Assembly (NCBI GenBank): GCA_036939755.1
Contig: JALLAZ010000974.1
Location: 1-11,016, forward strand
DNA from: Stephanodiscus triporus
Lineage: Eukaryota > Bacillariophyta > Thalassiosirophyceae > Thalassiosirales > Thalassiosiraceae
Reading direction: 5' to 3'
Length of the DNA: 11,016 nt
The notes beneath the pieces are model-generated. The model had not been told where the DNA came from, searched no databases, and worked only from the letters and a program-made list of their open reading frames with translations. Each line of letters begins with the position of its first letter. Positions within the stretch are counted from its first letter, which is position 1. Shown here piece after piece: positions 1-8,472 of this stretch. Made by a program: the position numbers and the translations under genes.

Positions 1-135
1 CCCGTTCCGAATTTCCCGGATCCGTACCGGATTTTTTTGCCGGGATCCACCTCTATTATTTGTAGATTATGTACGTAAGTAGTACATTTTACATGTACGT
101 AGAGTACCCCAACCAACGCGGAAAGTTTTAGGACC
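1..135. promoter_or_regulatory. 5' flank of the TPR gene with TACGTA repeats
   Basis: Short AT-richer stretch upstream of the first ATG. The 9-mer ATGTACGTA occurs at 69-77 and 93-101, and GTACAT (82-87) can pair with ATGTAC (93-98), so the core is a cluster of TACGTA/GTAC palindromes. There is no clear TATA box. Part of the promoter or 5' UTR of the gene starting at 136 is the simplest reading. Function is inferred from position only. Confidence 0.35.
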
Positions 136-318
136 ATGATCGTCGTCGCCGCCGCCAGGACCCTTCGATTACGATCGGCGGCGCGATCGTCCGCCGCCGC
201 AATCGCGATCGCGTCGCGCTCATCCTCATTCTCCTCGTCGTCCTTGTCGTCCTCGTCCGTGTCTTCTTCCTCGCGCGGCTCGCCGAGACGGGAAATGGGA
301 TCATCGCCCCGTCGTCAA

Positions 319-349
<31 letters not shown>

Positions 350-2187
350 CGACGACGACTGGCTCACTCGATCGACGTCGAGTCGTCGTTCGACGCTTCG
401 ACGACGACGACGCCGTGAGAATGGGAGGGGGTCTCCCTACCTTCCCCCTTCCCGGACGGGGAATGCATCGTCGTGTAAGTCGGCCGCTGTCGACGGAGGC
501 TTCGTCGTCGTCGTCGTCGTCGACGACGTCACCCCCTCCCCCCGTCGCCATCGTCGTCAAGGCGAACGTCGCCGACGACGATGATGACGCCGCCCCGCGT
601 CCTCCTCCTCCTCCTCCTCCTCCTCCTCCTCCCGGGCGGACGAATCCGCCGACGATGTCCCCCGATCGCGCCGCCGAGGAGGAGATGCTATCCCTCCAGT
701 CCGAACTTCGCGCTCACTTCCGTCACGCGTCCTACGCTCCGGCCCTCGAGGTGGCGGGCCGACTTCTGAAACTCGCGTCGTCGCACTTCGGCGACCGCCA
801 TCCCGCGACGGCGTCGGCGCACAACAACGTGGGACTCATGAACAAGATGCTCGGGAGGTACGACGCGGCGAAGGAGGCGTATCACGAGTCGTTGAGGGTG
901 TACGGGGAGGTGTGCGGGAGGGATCACGCGAGTTACGCGGCCGCGCTCAGCAACCTCGGCATGCTGGAGAGGGGACGGGCGATGGAGGGGGAGGCGGAGG
1001 AGGCGGCCACCGCAGCGAACGACGGCGACGAGGTCGAGGATACCACGAGCGAGGGCGGCGGCGACGGCGCCGCCGATCGTCCCCCCCGACCGACCAAATT
1101 ATCCGCCATGGAGAGGATGCGCCTGAACGAATCTGCCATCGAGTACCTCGACGAGGCGTACCGCATCCGCCTCGCCGAGCTCGGGAGGGATCATCCGCAC
1201 ACCGTGTCGAGCAGATCGCAGCTCGGGTCGGTCATGGCCGCGACCGTCGTCGCCGAGCGACGGGGGCTGATGGGCGGGTTGGTCGAGGCCGAGCTGCGCA
1301 AGTTGAAGCGATCGAGGAACGTGAAGGATCCGTCGGATATGGAGGCTTACGTCCCGGAGGCGATCGCGAAGGCGGCGTCCGGGGCGTCGTCGAGGTCGAG
1401 GCTCACCCGACGTAGGTGGGAGACCGCCGAGGAGCATCTGAGGGGGGCGTTGGATACCGCAGTGGAGAATCCGAGGGGGGAGGGCGTCGACAGTCCCCTC
1501 ATGAGCTTGCCCCCCGTCGTCGTCGAGGAAGATCCCGGGAGAAGCGCGAGCACGAGCAGAGTCGAAAACGGAGGAGGGGGGGGACTCGCGACGATACCGT
1601 CGAGGAGAGAAGGCAAGGTAGGCCTGTCGAAGAAGGACAAGAAGAGGTTGGGGAAGGAAAAAATACGAGACAAGCGACGGGCCAACGCTACCGCCCACCT
1701 TGGCGGTGGGATCGAAACGAATGACAACGACGACGTCGTCGGCGGTGGCGGGGGTAAGCTTGTGGCAGTGCAGGGAGCAGCGGCCAAGGTGACCACCCTC
1801 TCGGCGGCCACCGCGGCGCAGAATCTCGCTGTCTTCCTCAAGAATTATGCCGATTGGACGCGACTGTCATTGTTGGACGAGTCGACGGGCGACGATTATT
1901 CGCGGGAGGAGCGACGGCGGGAGGGCGCGGAGCTCTTGGATCGTACGATCTGGGAGGCGCGGCACCTCTACGAATCGGCGCTGCACGTGCGGTCGTCGAT
2001 ACTCCCCCCCCATCACCCGGACGTGATCGCGACGAAGTACAGCCTGGCGGAATTGTTGGACTATCCCGCGACGACGACAACGCCGGGAGCGGCGACGGTC
2101 GGGTCGGATAGGGTGAGGGCCAATCGACTGCGAGAGGAGATACTGAGTGCGTACAATGTCGAAGAGAGGGAGGAGGATGGAAGTTAG
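136..2187 (+). CDS. TPR-repeat protein (kinesin light chain-like repeats), low-complexity N-terminus
   Basis: Single open frame of 683 codons ending in TAG. Residues 1-52 are rich in Arg, Ala and Ser with no acidic residue, as in a mitochondrial presequence (inference). Residues about 60-175 are low complexity: Ser/Thr runs, Asp runs and an 11-Pro run. From about 180 the protein has TPR helices of the kinesin light chain/nephrocystin type. The clearest repeat is at 226-259 (NNVGLMNKMLGRYDAAKEAY). A second has helix A at about 268-284 and helix B at about 332-346, split by an acidic Gly/Asp-rich insertion. Weaker repeats follow at 356-446, and another at 560-640 ends in PPHHPDVIATKYSLAELL. A Lys/Arg-rich patch lies at about 498-516. 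TPRs bind proteins, so an adaptor role is likely, but the partner is unknown. The ATG at 136 is the first in frame and gives the presequence. The fold assignment is fairly secure; the role and location are not. Confidence 0.72.
319..359. repeat. (TCG)n-(ACG)n microsatellite with 12-bp palindrome
   Basis: A TCG run switches to an ACG run at the central TCGA (346-349), so GTC x4 at 336-347 is followed directly by its reverse complement GAC x4 at 348-359, a perfect zero-loop inverted repeat. In the TPR gene it encodes a Ser run followed by Thr residues. Such tracts change length easily. Confidence 0.85.
502..528. repeat. (TCG)7-(ACG)2 microsatellite
   Basis: Second TCG-to-ACG tract in the TPR gene, with 7-bp inverted arms around TCGA at 520-523. 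It encodes Ser residues followed by Thr-Thr, the same Ser-to-Thr switch as the tract at 319-359. Confidence 0.8.
601..633 (+). repeat. (CCT)10 tract encoding 11 prolines
   Basis: Ten CCT codons plus CCC in the TPR reading frame give eleven consecutive prolines. They sit between an Asp-rich stretch and the first TPR helix. The polyproline run probably acts as a stiff linker or as an SH3/WW/profilin-type ligand (inference). Confidence 0.85.
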
Positions 2188-3485
2188 CGCGTAGTGTGCC
2201 CACATTAATTACAGGGGGTTCTAATCTCGGTACAAGAGAAAGCAATCAAAATGTAATATGCGTATGCAAAGAAAACAACCAATGCAGTTTGTCCTTTTCT
2301 CCCATTGACGCACTAGTTTCTTCGAGAGTCACCATTTCAGTCCCAGAGAAAGATTTGATTTGGACATACCACCACCACTCCATGCGTATAGTCGCTTTGG
2401 ATAAATGTGGGGTCTGGAAGCGCAGAAAATGTTCCTGCATGCTCTAGCATGTGGGTTGTTCTGCGCCAAGCCTACCTGGACAATGCCTCTCGTTTTCTTT
2501 CTGGAGACTGACGTAATTTTTTTGGCGGATGAAATATCAGCAATGCGGCGTTGTCGCTGTGTTCGTGGCTACATCAATGATACAATGGCGCTAAACGAAA
2601 TTATGCAATTCAAGGCATATATCCATATTAATTTATCTGTTGGAACCATTCCAAATTGTCACATTACAGAGCATTAGTTACATACAGCGCCGCTCTCTCG
2701 TTCAGGCATGTGGTTCCAAGCATCTGCTTTTCTCCCTTGAAAGTCTACCAATCCCCACTGTCCACCTGAGACATCATCATTGGCTCATTGATAATCGAGG
2801 ATCTCAATCATTGTTTGTCCTCAAAGATGTCTTAATGCATGGTGATTGGTCAATTTTTGATTCATGTTATGCTCCAGGTCTTGTAAACTAAATCCAGTAT
2901 TTGATTATGTTACCCTACATGCATTCTTCTCTAATATGGATTAAACACTGCGACCCTCTTGATAAAGAAAATTGCAAAGCTCTTGCCACTCTGAGTTTAT
3001 AAATGAATAAAAGTCCCAGCAGACAAAAAAACATCAATCCTAATCCCATCACATAAGTACTCCTTCAGGATTCTCTCGATGATAGCTGTGATAAACAGCT
3101 CTCTTGACCCATCAATTACCAAGCAGTTTTCTGTCTTGCAAAGTTACTGGACTTGGAAATAAAGGCACCAATTTCCTCCTCATTGGAAAGATCAAGGGCA
3201 GTTGTAGAAGGATGAAAGGAGGGCTTTTGACAAGCAGCGGTAAGTTTGATGTTAGTTTGCGAATTGCACATGCCAATTTTCCAGTCCCCTCTGGTGATGA
3301 CACCTGCGGTCTTGATCTTGACATTGCAGACCTTGGGAATCTGGGGAGGGCATTCCACTTTGCTCTGGACAGTGGCTAGAGAATTTGCATCATGCATGAG
3401 ACGAAGTCCTCCCTTTTGTGAGTAGCTGGGTAGCTGGTGCACCCCTTGTGGCTGCAGTGTTCCTTATACATGTTCGCGCCATGTT

Positions 3486-3512
3486 TTTAGGAATGCTCCA
3501 AGCATTCCTAAA
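3486..3512. repeat. Perfect 12-bp hairpin with 3-nt loop
   Basis: Arm 3486-3497 (TTTAGGAATGCT) is exactly complementary to 3501-3512 (AGCATTCCTAAA), with CCA between them. It lies in non-coding DNA 34 bp before the 423-bp inverted-repeat pair. It could be a transposon end, an RNA hairpin or a protein-binding palindrome; the sequence does not decide. Confidence 0.85.
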
Positions 3513-3545
3513 TACCCAGCCAACTCTTGTGTGGAGCAAAGCGCT

Positions 3546-3968
3546 AATGTGCATTTGACCTCAATCAACCACCCCTTAATTGAGGGAGCTTATTTCTCAG
3601 CTTTTAGGAGGGCCATGACCAAACTTAATAGTTTATTCCATCCCCCATTGACTCAAAGGTGGTGTAAACTATTGCTGGTGTCAACCCCATGGGCAGGGGC
3701 CGAGAAATAAGCTCCCTTAATTCATGAGTTGGGTTTTGAGAGAGATGTGATAATTTCATTTTTTAATTTTTTTACTAACAAGTGTGAATGAAAGTGAGTA
3801 AAATACACCAAACTTCTACCAATCATATCTTGGTCAGTTTACGTCCCCAAACCATGCCCCAAGTGAGACTTCCTATTTTTTGACCTACCCTACAATATCT
3901 AAGTGGGTCTGAGGTCAGAATTCTCGATATTTAGAAACCGAGTTGCCAATTGAGGTCAAACGTACAGT
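3546..3968. repeat. 20-bp imperfect inverted-repeat pair enclosing 423 bp
   Basis: Left copy 3546-3565 (AATGTGCATTTGACCTCAAT) matches the reverse complement of 3949-3968 at 17 of 20 positions, with the inner 12 bases identical. The span encloses the 145-bp MITE-like element. A further TGAGGTCA copy lies at 3910-3917. The layout fits terminal repeats of a non-autonomous DNA transposon with another element inserted inside, but I see no clean target-site duplication or transposase. Confidence 0.4.
3578..3722. mobile_element. MITE-like foldback element, 145 bp
   Basis: Terminal arms 3578-3601 and 3699-3722 are inverted copies matching at 22 of 24 positions (AATTGAGGGAGCTTATTTCTC against AATTAAGGGAGCTTATTTCTC). 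Exactly symmetric inner arms pair at 3627-3635 (AATAGTTTA) and 3665-3673 (TAAACTATT). TTAA occurs at both ends (3576-3579 and 3717-3720), but it overlaps the arms, so it may belong to the repeat rather than be a duplicated TTAA target. There is no coding capacity. The form fits a miniature inverted-repeat element; the superfamily is undecided. Confidence 0.55.
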
Positions 3969-4136
3969 ATGTGACTATATGTAAGTTTTGAATTTTGTTC
4001 CACGTCCGGTAAATAAGACTTTCGCAGCTAGTTCTCATATTTGTAGCATTTTCTACGCATATCTGATACTCGCCGACTGGTAAAATGGTACAAGATTGCA
4101 AGAAAGAATGTTTTCCACATTATCAGATCTGAAGGT

Positions 4137-4144
4137 TATATAAA
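4137..4144 (+). promoter_or_regulatory. TATA box of the Cys-rich protein gene
   Basis: TATATAAA lies 120 bp before the ATG at 4264. A start site about 30 bp downstream would give a 5' UTR of roughly 95 nt. The following DNA (4181-4263) is pyrimidine- and CA-rich with no ATG before 4264, as expected of a leader. Confidence 0.55.
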
Positions 4145-4263
4145 TTCTGAGCATTCGCTGATTTTGGGGCGGCCCAGTCTACTTTTTCTCTAGGACAAAC
4201 CGTCTTTGACCGCTCCACCATCTCCATAATTCACTCCCTCTTCACCAACACAAACATCCACCC

Positions 4264-5517
4264 ATGACTATGTCTGCTTCCACGATCATCACCCCTGAGA
4301 TGAAGGAGAATCTCGCTACCATCCAGCGCGATGGTCTCGACTCCAACTCTCCCCTTGGCCGTAAGCTCATCAGCGCAGCTCGTCGTCTCGACAATAATGT
4401 TGTCGATGATATGAGCTGGGTCGCCGGCTACTCCATCAAGTTCGAGGGATGCCACCACGTTACGCAGTGGGCTTCGCAGGAAGACATCGAGGAATACGAC
4501 AACTATGCCGCTGAGCAGAATGCCAACGGGGAGGTCGCCTTGAACCCCTCCAACGGGCGCATCAAATCCAAGGGAATTGTGCGCTTCCGTCTTTGCCCTA
4601 CTAACTCCTGCACCAACAACTTCAGCGTTGGATGTTCCAGCAACTATGGAGAGTACGTCGTTGATATGATCCAATTCCTCAAGGTATACGTCGCCTGGCA
4701 GATTGAGGAGACCGCAAGCAAGTGCTCCACCTATCGCAATACTTGCTACAAGCAGTGCTACCAGTCCACCAGTTCCAGCTGCTACTCTAGCTGTTACAAG
4801 AGCCACAACGTTGAGGCCTCTCTTTGCGCCCAGATCGACGCTGATGGTAACAATCAGTTCGCCCAGGCGGATGGTGACGGTAACGTGATCTCTCTCGAGG
4901 ATTACCTCGAATGTGCCGAGTTTGAGATCACCAACACAGATGGCGAGGCAATCTCGCACTACCTTGGACCTTACTGCTCCAACCAGGGCGGTGGTATCCA
5001 ACTCGGATTTTTCCAGGACCAGTCATGCTCCATCCCCAGCGCGTACCAGGCTAACTACTTTACGAAGTTAACTGGTCAAGATATCCCGTTCACTGCCACC
5101 TCCATCGTCACTTCCAACTGCATGAGCTGCGAGGCCGCGGTGGAGGAAAACGGCGAACAAGTGAATGATTATTACAACTACGATGCTGATGGTAACAAGA
5201 ACTACTACGTTGCCAACGAGGTGAATGAAATGTGCGGCACAATGTACATGTCTTCCGGCAAGTGCGAGAGTCAATTCAACAAGGATGACTTCCCATACCC
5301 CGAGACGGGCGCATGCACCTACATCGAGGGGGTGAAGCGACTGAAGGATGATGGTATCATGCGTGCTGATCAGAAGATTGCCAGCAAGCCCGCGGCGATC
5401 TCCATCGGTGTCTTCACCAGCATGTCCGTCTTGCTGGGAGGATATGTCTATTACCTCAAGAGCAAGATTGCCAGGCAGCAAGTCAACCTTGCTGGCGCCT
5501 CGACAAGTCTTGCATAA
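4264..5517 (+). CDS. Cys-rich protein with one C-terminal membrane segment, unknown function
   Basis: Intronless frame of 417 codons; an in-frame TGA at 4207-4209 supports the ATG at 4264. There are 18 cysteines, all before the membrane segment: C63 in GCHHVTQW, C111 and C116 in LCPTNSC, and a cluster C154-x6-C161-x3-C165-x7-C173-x3-C177 containing two CYxxCY units (161-166, 173-178). DADGN occurs at 192-196 and 307-311. Residues 201-212 resemble an EF-hand loop (QADGDGNVISLE) but have Gln at position 1. A hydrophobic segment at about 378-397 is followed by a basic tail (KSKIARQQ). Many cysteines suggest disulfides in a secretory compartment, yet the N-terminus is polar with no signal peptide. 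I recall similar uncharacterised proteins in diatoms but cannot verify this. Codon choice (AAC, AAG, CTC, GTC) and the TATA box suggest good expression. Function unknown. Confidence 0.82.
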   Translation: MTMSASTIITPEMKENLATIQRDGLDSNSPLGRKLISAARRLDNNVVDDMSWVAGYSIKFEGCHHVTQWASQEDIEEYDNYAAEQNANGEVALNPSNGRIKSKGIVRFRLCPTNSCTNNFSVGCSSNYGEYVVDMIQFLKVYVAWQIEETASKCSTYRNTCYKQCYQSTSSSCYSSCYKSHNVEASLCAQIDADGNNQFAQADGDGNVISLEDYLECAEFEITNTDGEAISHYLGPYCSNQGGGIQLGFFQDQSCSIPSAYQANYFTKLTGQDIPFTATSIVTSNCMSCEAAVEENGEQVNDYYNYDADGNKNYYVANEVNEMCGTMYMSSGKCESQFNKDDFPYPETGACTYIEGVKRLKDDGIMRADQKIASKPAAISIGVFTSMSVLLGGYVYYLKSKIARQQVNLAGASTSLA

Positions 5518-5909
5518 ACATTGTCTACCTAGCAAGCTGTATTAGTTGAGATGTCAGATATCGAATCTATTTGTTTGAAAAGATGAAAGTTAAACACAGT
5601 ACAGGGTGAACTTCGTTCTATAAACACGTGGTGTAATAATTAAATTGAAGTGTGTCTTTGTTGTTATAAGTATTATTTAGTCTAAAACTAGACTCTCGGG
5701 TTCTTCAACAGCGTGGTAGGATGCTTCGAATGGCAAGACAAGTCAAAAGTAAGAACACCAGAGGAATACCTACGAGGGAGCGAGGTGATTGCGAGCTGCG
5801 AGTGCAACTGTGATGGGGGGGGGGCATTAAATGACACAGGTTGTGCTAATCAATTTTGATTATTTCGATGCGGAATCTTTCTTTTTACGATACCCTCGCT
5901 ACTTTTTGA
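5518..5909. other. 3' intergenic region between convergent genes
   Basis: AT-rich spacer of 392 bp between the stop codons of the Cys-rich gene and the antiporter gene, which converge. It must hold both 3' ends and their poly(A) sites. The only distinctive feature is a run of ten G at 5815-5824. I see no gene or RNA in it. Confidence 0.6.
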
Positions 5910-8272
5910 TCAAGGTGTAGCAACACCTCCTCCCACCAACGCACCGGTCAGAATTGCATTCTGCGCCAAGTACGTGGCGATGCCAGCAAAGTAACCGATC
6001 GTCGCACCGAGGGACACCCTCTTGGCGTACCAAAGGAAGTCCACCTTCTCCAATCCCATTAGCGCCACGCCGCTCGCCGATCCGATGACCAATATCGAAC
6101 CCCCCGTCCCGGCGCAGAGTGCGATGAGCTGCCACAGCTTGTCATCCGTGCCGTATTCGGAAAGGTCGTACATGCCCATCGTCGCCGCGACGAGGGGGAC
6201 GTTGTCGATCAGGGCCGACGCGATGCCGATGACTGTCGCGATGATGTCCTGACTTGGCAGGTTATCGTTCAGGAACTGTGCGAGTTCCTTGAGCAGGCCA
6301 GACTTGTCCAGCACGCCGATAGACATAAGGATGCCGAGGAAGAAGAGGATTCCGGACCTTTTGCGGAGGATACCATTTTGTTCGGAGGACAAATAGAGCA
6401 CGAGCGATAAATTTCAATTAGATCGGAAACAGATCGACGGCGTCGATCGCCAAGAATTCATGTTATCAGAACGTACGTGTCAAGCTTGGATAGGGCCGCG
6501 GGGACCTTCTGCTCCTCGTCCTCCTCGCCCATGTGTATGATATCGGTCAGGGTCCAGATGGCACCTAGACCAGTGAGCTGAAGGTAATGACGAATAATAT
6601 GGATGTGAAATGAATCGGGTAGACAGCGAACAATTATGTGAATCGGAGACCTCATCTTTTCGCATTCAAGATCTCAGATCCTAACGACATAGACACCAGG
6701 CTCACCATGGCAAGGTACGGAGGAAGGCCCGTCAACTCGGAGAAGATGGGAACGGCGAGCAGCGACGCGATACCAGCCCAGAACACCACCTGACCCCTCG
6801 TAGCCAACGGACTCGGGGGCGGGAGCGTCGACTGCGCCAACGATGTGTCCTCGTCGACCTGATTCACCATGACGGCCATGCTCGCCACCAGACAGGCTAT
6901 GCTCGGGAGGAACAGCTGCGTCACCGTGGGAACAGTCGACAACTGGCTATTAATCCAGAGCATCGTCGTGGTCACGTCCCCGATGGGCGTCCACACACCC
7001 CCGGCGTTCGCGGCCACCACGACCATCGCCCCGAAGAGCCTCCTGTCCTCGTCGTTCGGGATCAGCTTCCGCAACAAAGATACCATGACGATGGTCACGG
7101 TCAGATTGTTCAATATCGCCGAGAGGAAGAAGGTCAGGAAACCGATGACCCAGAACAGCCCCTTCTTCGACTTTGTGGTGATGAGGTTCGTGACCACCTT
7201 GAATCCCTGGTGGGCGTCGACGACCTCTACGATGGCCGAGGCCGCGAGGAGGAAGAAGCAGATGTCGGAAACCTCCGCGAGCTGATCCTTGAGCTGGCCG
7301 AGGACCGTGCTGCTCGCCGATCCGTTGGCGTCGCCGTAGAAGTTCGCGTAGGTGATCCATAGTCCCGTGGACATGAGAAGCGCGACTGCGGCCTTGTTCA
7401 GCTCGAATACCTGCTCGAAGATGATGCCGACGTATCCAAGAACGAATATCCCGATCATGGCGAGCTCGGCGTGCGACTCGAGCCACGGGCTGTTCGTCGC
7501 GAACAATGCCACGCTCCCTGCGAAGAGGGCGGCCGTGCCCGACCTGATGACGTCCCTCTTCCCCGTCTCCTCGTTCGATGCGAGTCGATTCGCCCTGCTC
7601 TTCATCTCCTCCCTCATCTGCTCGATCGGCCTCGCGGCGAGGAGGGGGTACTTCGCCGAGAGCTTGTCGAACGTGAGGCGCTCGTCGACCTGTATCACCC
7701 TGAGCACGTCCTGCATGCTGATCACGCCCCTCACCGACCTGCCGTTCCCGCCGTATCCGAAATTCGGACCGCAATCGTCGACGACCACCGCGTGTCGTAT
7801 GTCCCTCGCCGTCATCACCGCCACGGCCTGACTCGCGGTGCTCCGTTCGTCGACGCATACGAGCCTGCTCGACGGCGTGACGAAGTTCGAAACCGGAGCG
7901 GCCACGAACGCCGCCGATTCCTCGACGCCGCACGTGCCCGCGCGCTCCATCGCGAGTCGGATGTAATCGGCGTCGGTGAATATGCCGAGGAGGATCGAGT
8001 CGTCGAAGTCGTCGAACACGAGGGCGACGTCCGCGCCGGAGTTGATCCCCTCCATGACGTCGACGACGGAGGTGGAGGCTCGGGCGCGGTAGTACCCGAG
8101 TCCGCCGCGCGACTTGAGTATGCGCGAGACGGGGGAGGAGAAGCCGTAGCCCTCGGGGGTGACTAGGCTCGCTCGCGTCGGCGCCTCGGGATTGAGGGTG
8201 AGGGCGTCGATCTCCTCGGCGAGGGTCATCATTTCGGACGAGGTGGCGTCGGCGGGCATCGCGAACATCGTG

Positions 8273-8306
<34 letters not shown>

Positions 8307-8472
8307 TCGTTCGCACCGGCGATGCCCTCGCGCGTTGTTGTTGTCGTTGTTGTCGATATCGTGGTGGCGGGGGGGCGAAGCCATGGACGAGGCGGCGGAT
8401 GTTATCGTTGGCACCGCGGCCACCACAACCTGCCAGGGCGGCTGCCGCGAGGAGGGTGGTTCCGCGCGTCAT
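5910..8472 (-). CDS. NhaD-type Na+/H+ antiporter with N-terminal CBS pair, probably plastid
   Basis: Three exons on the minus strand: 8472-6706, 6577-6477 and 6357-5910, joined in frame to 771 aa. Exon 1 starts with a short hydrophobic signal and HGFAPPPP (residues 30-37), a diatom plastid motif, followed by a run of 11 Ser (57-67). A CBS pair follows: CBS1 about 132-176 ending GIFTDAD, CBS2 about 198-258 ending GVISMQD. Both carry the G-h-h-T/S-x-x-D nucleotide-binding pattern. From about 310 the protein is a multi-spanning NhaD of the ion-transporter superfamily, with NNLTVTIVM and ANAGGVWTPIGDVTTTMLWI in exon 1, LTDIIHMGEEDEE in exon 2, and SGILFFLGIL, IDNVPLVAATMGMY and GTGGSILVIGSASGVALMG in exon 3. 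Plant NHD1 is the chloroplast homologue and moves Na+ against H+. The CBS pair suggests control by adenine nucleotides (inference). The gene is divergent from the plastid KAS gene. Confidence 0.88.
6358..6476 (-). other. Intron 2 of the NhaD gene (119 nt)
   Basis: The donor is GTACGT after LDAC and the acceptor is CAAAAG. Splicing splits a Thr codon (AC|G) and restores SKLDT-SGILFFLGIL, as conserved in NhaD proteins. Reading through the intron meets a TGA within a few codons. The acceptor has a weak pyrimidine tract. Confidence 0.8.
6578..6705 (-). other. Intron 1 of the NhaD gene (128 nt)
   Basis: The donor is GTGAGC directly after GLPPYLAM and the acceptor is TTACCTTCAG before LTGLGAIWTL. 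Phase 0. Read-through adds 17 residues unlike the family and stops at 6652. The spliced product restores the conserved join between a transmembrane helix and the TD-IH motif. Confidence 0.85.
8272..8304 (-). repeat. Trinucleotide tract encoding 11 serines in the NhaD presequence
   Basis: A GAC/TCG run gives eleven serines on the minus strand, preceded by Thr-Thr encoded by ACG. It is the same TCG/ACG repeat type as in the TPR gene. It lies in the transit-peptide region between the plastid motif and the CBS pair, where Ser/Thr-rich, non-conserved sequence is tolerated. Confidence 0.8.

Larger units (their letters stand above)
2188..4263. other. AT-richer intergenic stretch, no supported gene
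   Basis: About 2 kb between the TPR and Cys-rich genes. Base composition drops visibly from the GC-rich coding DNA on its left. Only short frames of 60-110 codons occur, on both strands, with frequent stops and no motif I recognise. The part up to about 3470 is plain mixed sequence. From 3486 to 3968 there are several inverted repeats (listed separately), suggesting old transposon material. The last 130 bp are the promoter and 5' UTR of the gene at 4264. A decayed element or a non-coding RNA cannot be excluded. Confidence 0.6.

Noticed and set aside
475..480. GTAAGT splice-donor consensus inside the TPR gene
   Set aside because: The frame stays open through it, and no convincing acceptor restores a better TPR or presequence. 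Kept as coding, though alternative splicing cannot be excluded.
912..1415. 167-codon plus-strand frame overlapping the TPR gene
   Set aside because: Arg/Gly-rich low complexity, a third-position shadow of the TPR reading frame.
3116..3442. Possible retrotransposon fragment on the minus strand
   Set aside because: I tried to match it to copia-type gag-pol, but no protease, integrase or reverse-transcriptase motif is visible.
4183..4193. CTTTTTCTCTAG, a possible 3' splice site before the Cys-rich gene, hinting at an upstream signal-peptide exon
   Set aside because: An in-frame TGA at 4207-4209 lies between it and the ATG, so an upstream exon joined here could not be in frame. A 5' UTR intron remains possible.
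4231..5001. 256-codon open frame on the minus strand opposite the Cys-rich gene
   Set aside because: It mirrors the codon bias of the plus-strand gene and shows no domain. The plus frame has a TATA box, an upstream in-frame stop and patterned cysteines.
5815..5824. Run of ten G in the convergent spacer
   Set aside because: A single homopolymer with no other G-runs nearby; it does not make a quadruplex pattern and may be sequencing slippage.
6950..7933. 327-codon minus-strand frame inside the NhaD exon
   Set aside because: It is a frame shadow of GC-rich coding DNA, dominated by Arg/Gly/His, and the NhaD frame explains the same bases with clear family motifs.
7471..8166. 231-codon plus-strand frame opposite the CBS region
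   Set aside because: Arg/His/Glu-rich antisense shadow with no motif; it overlaps conserved CBS codons.
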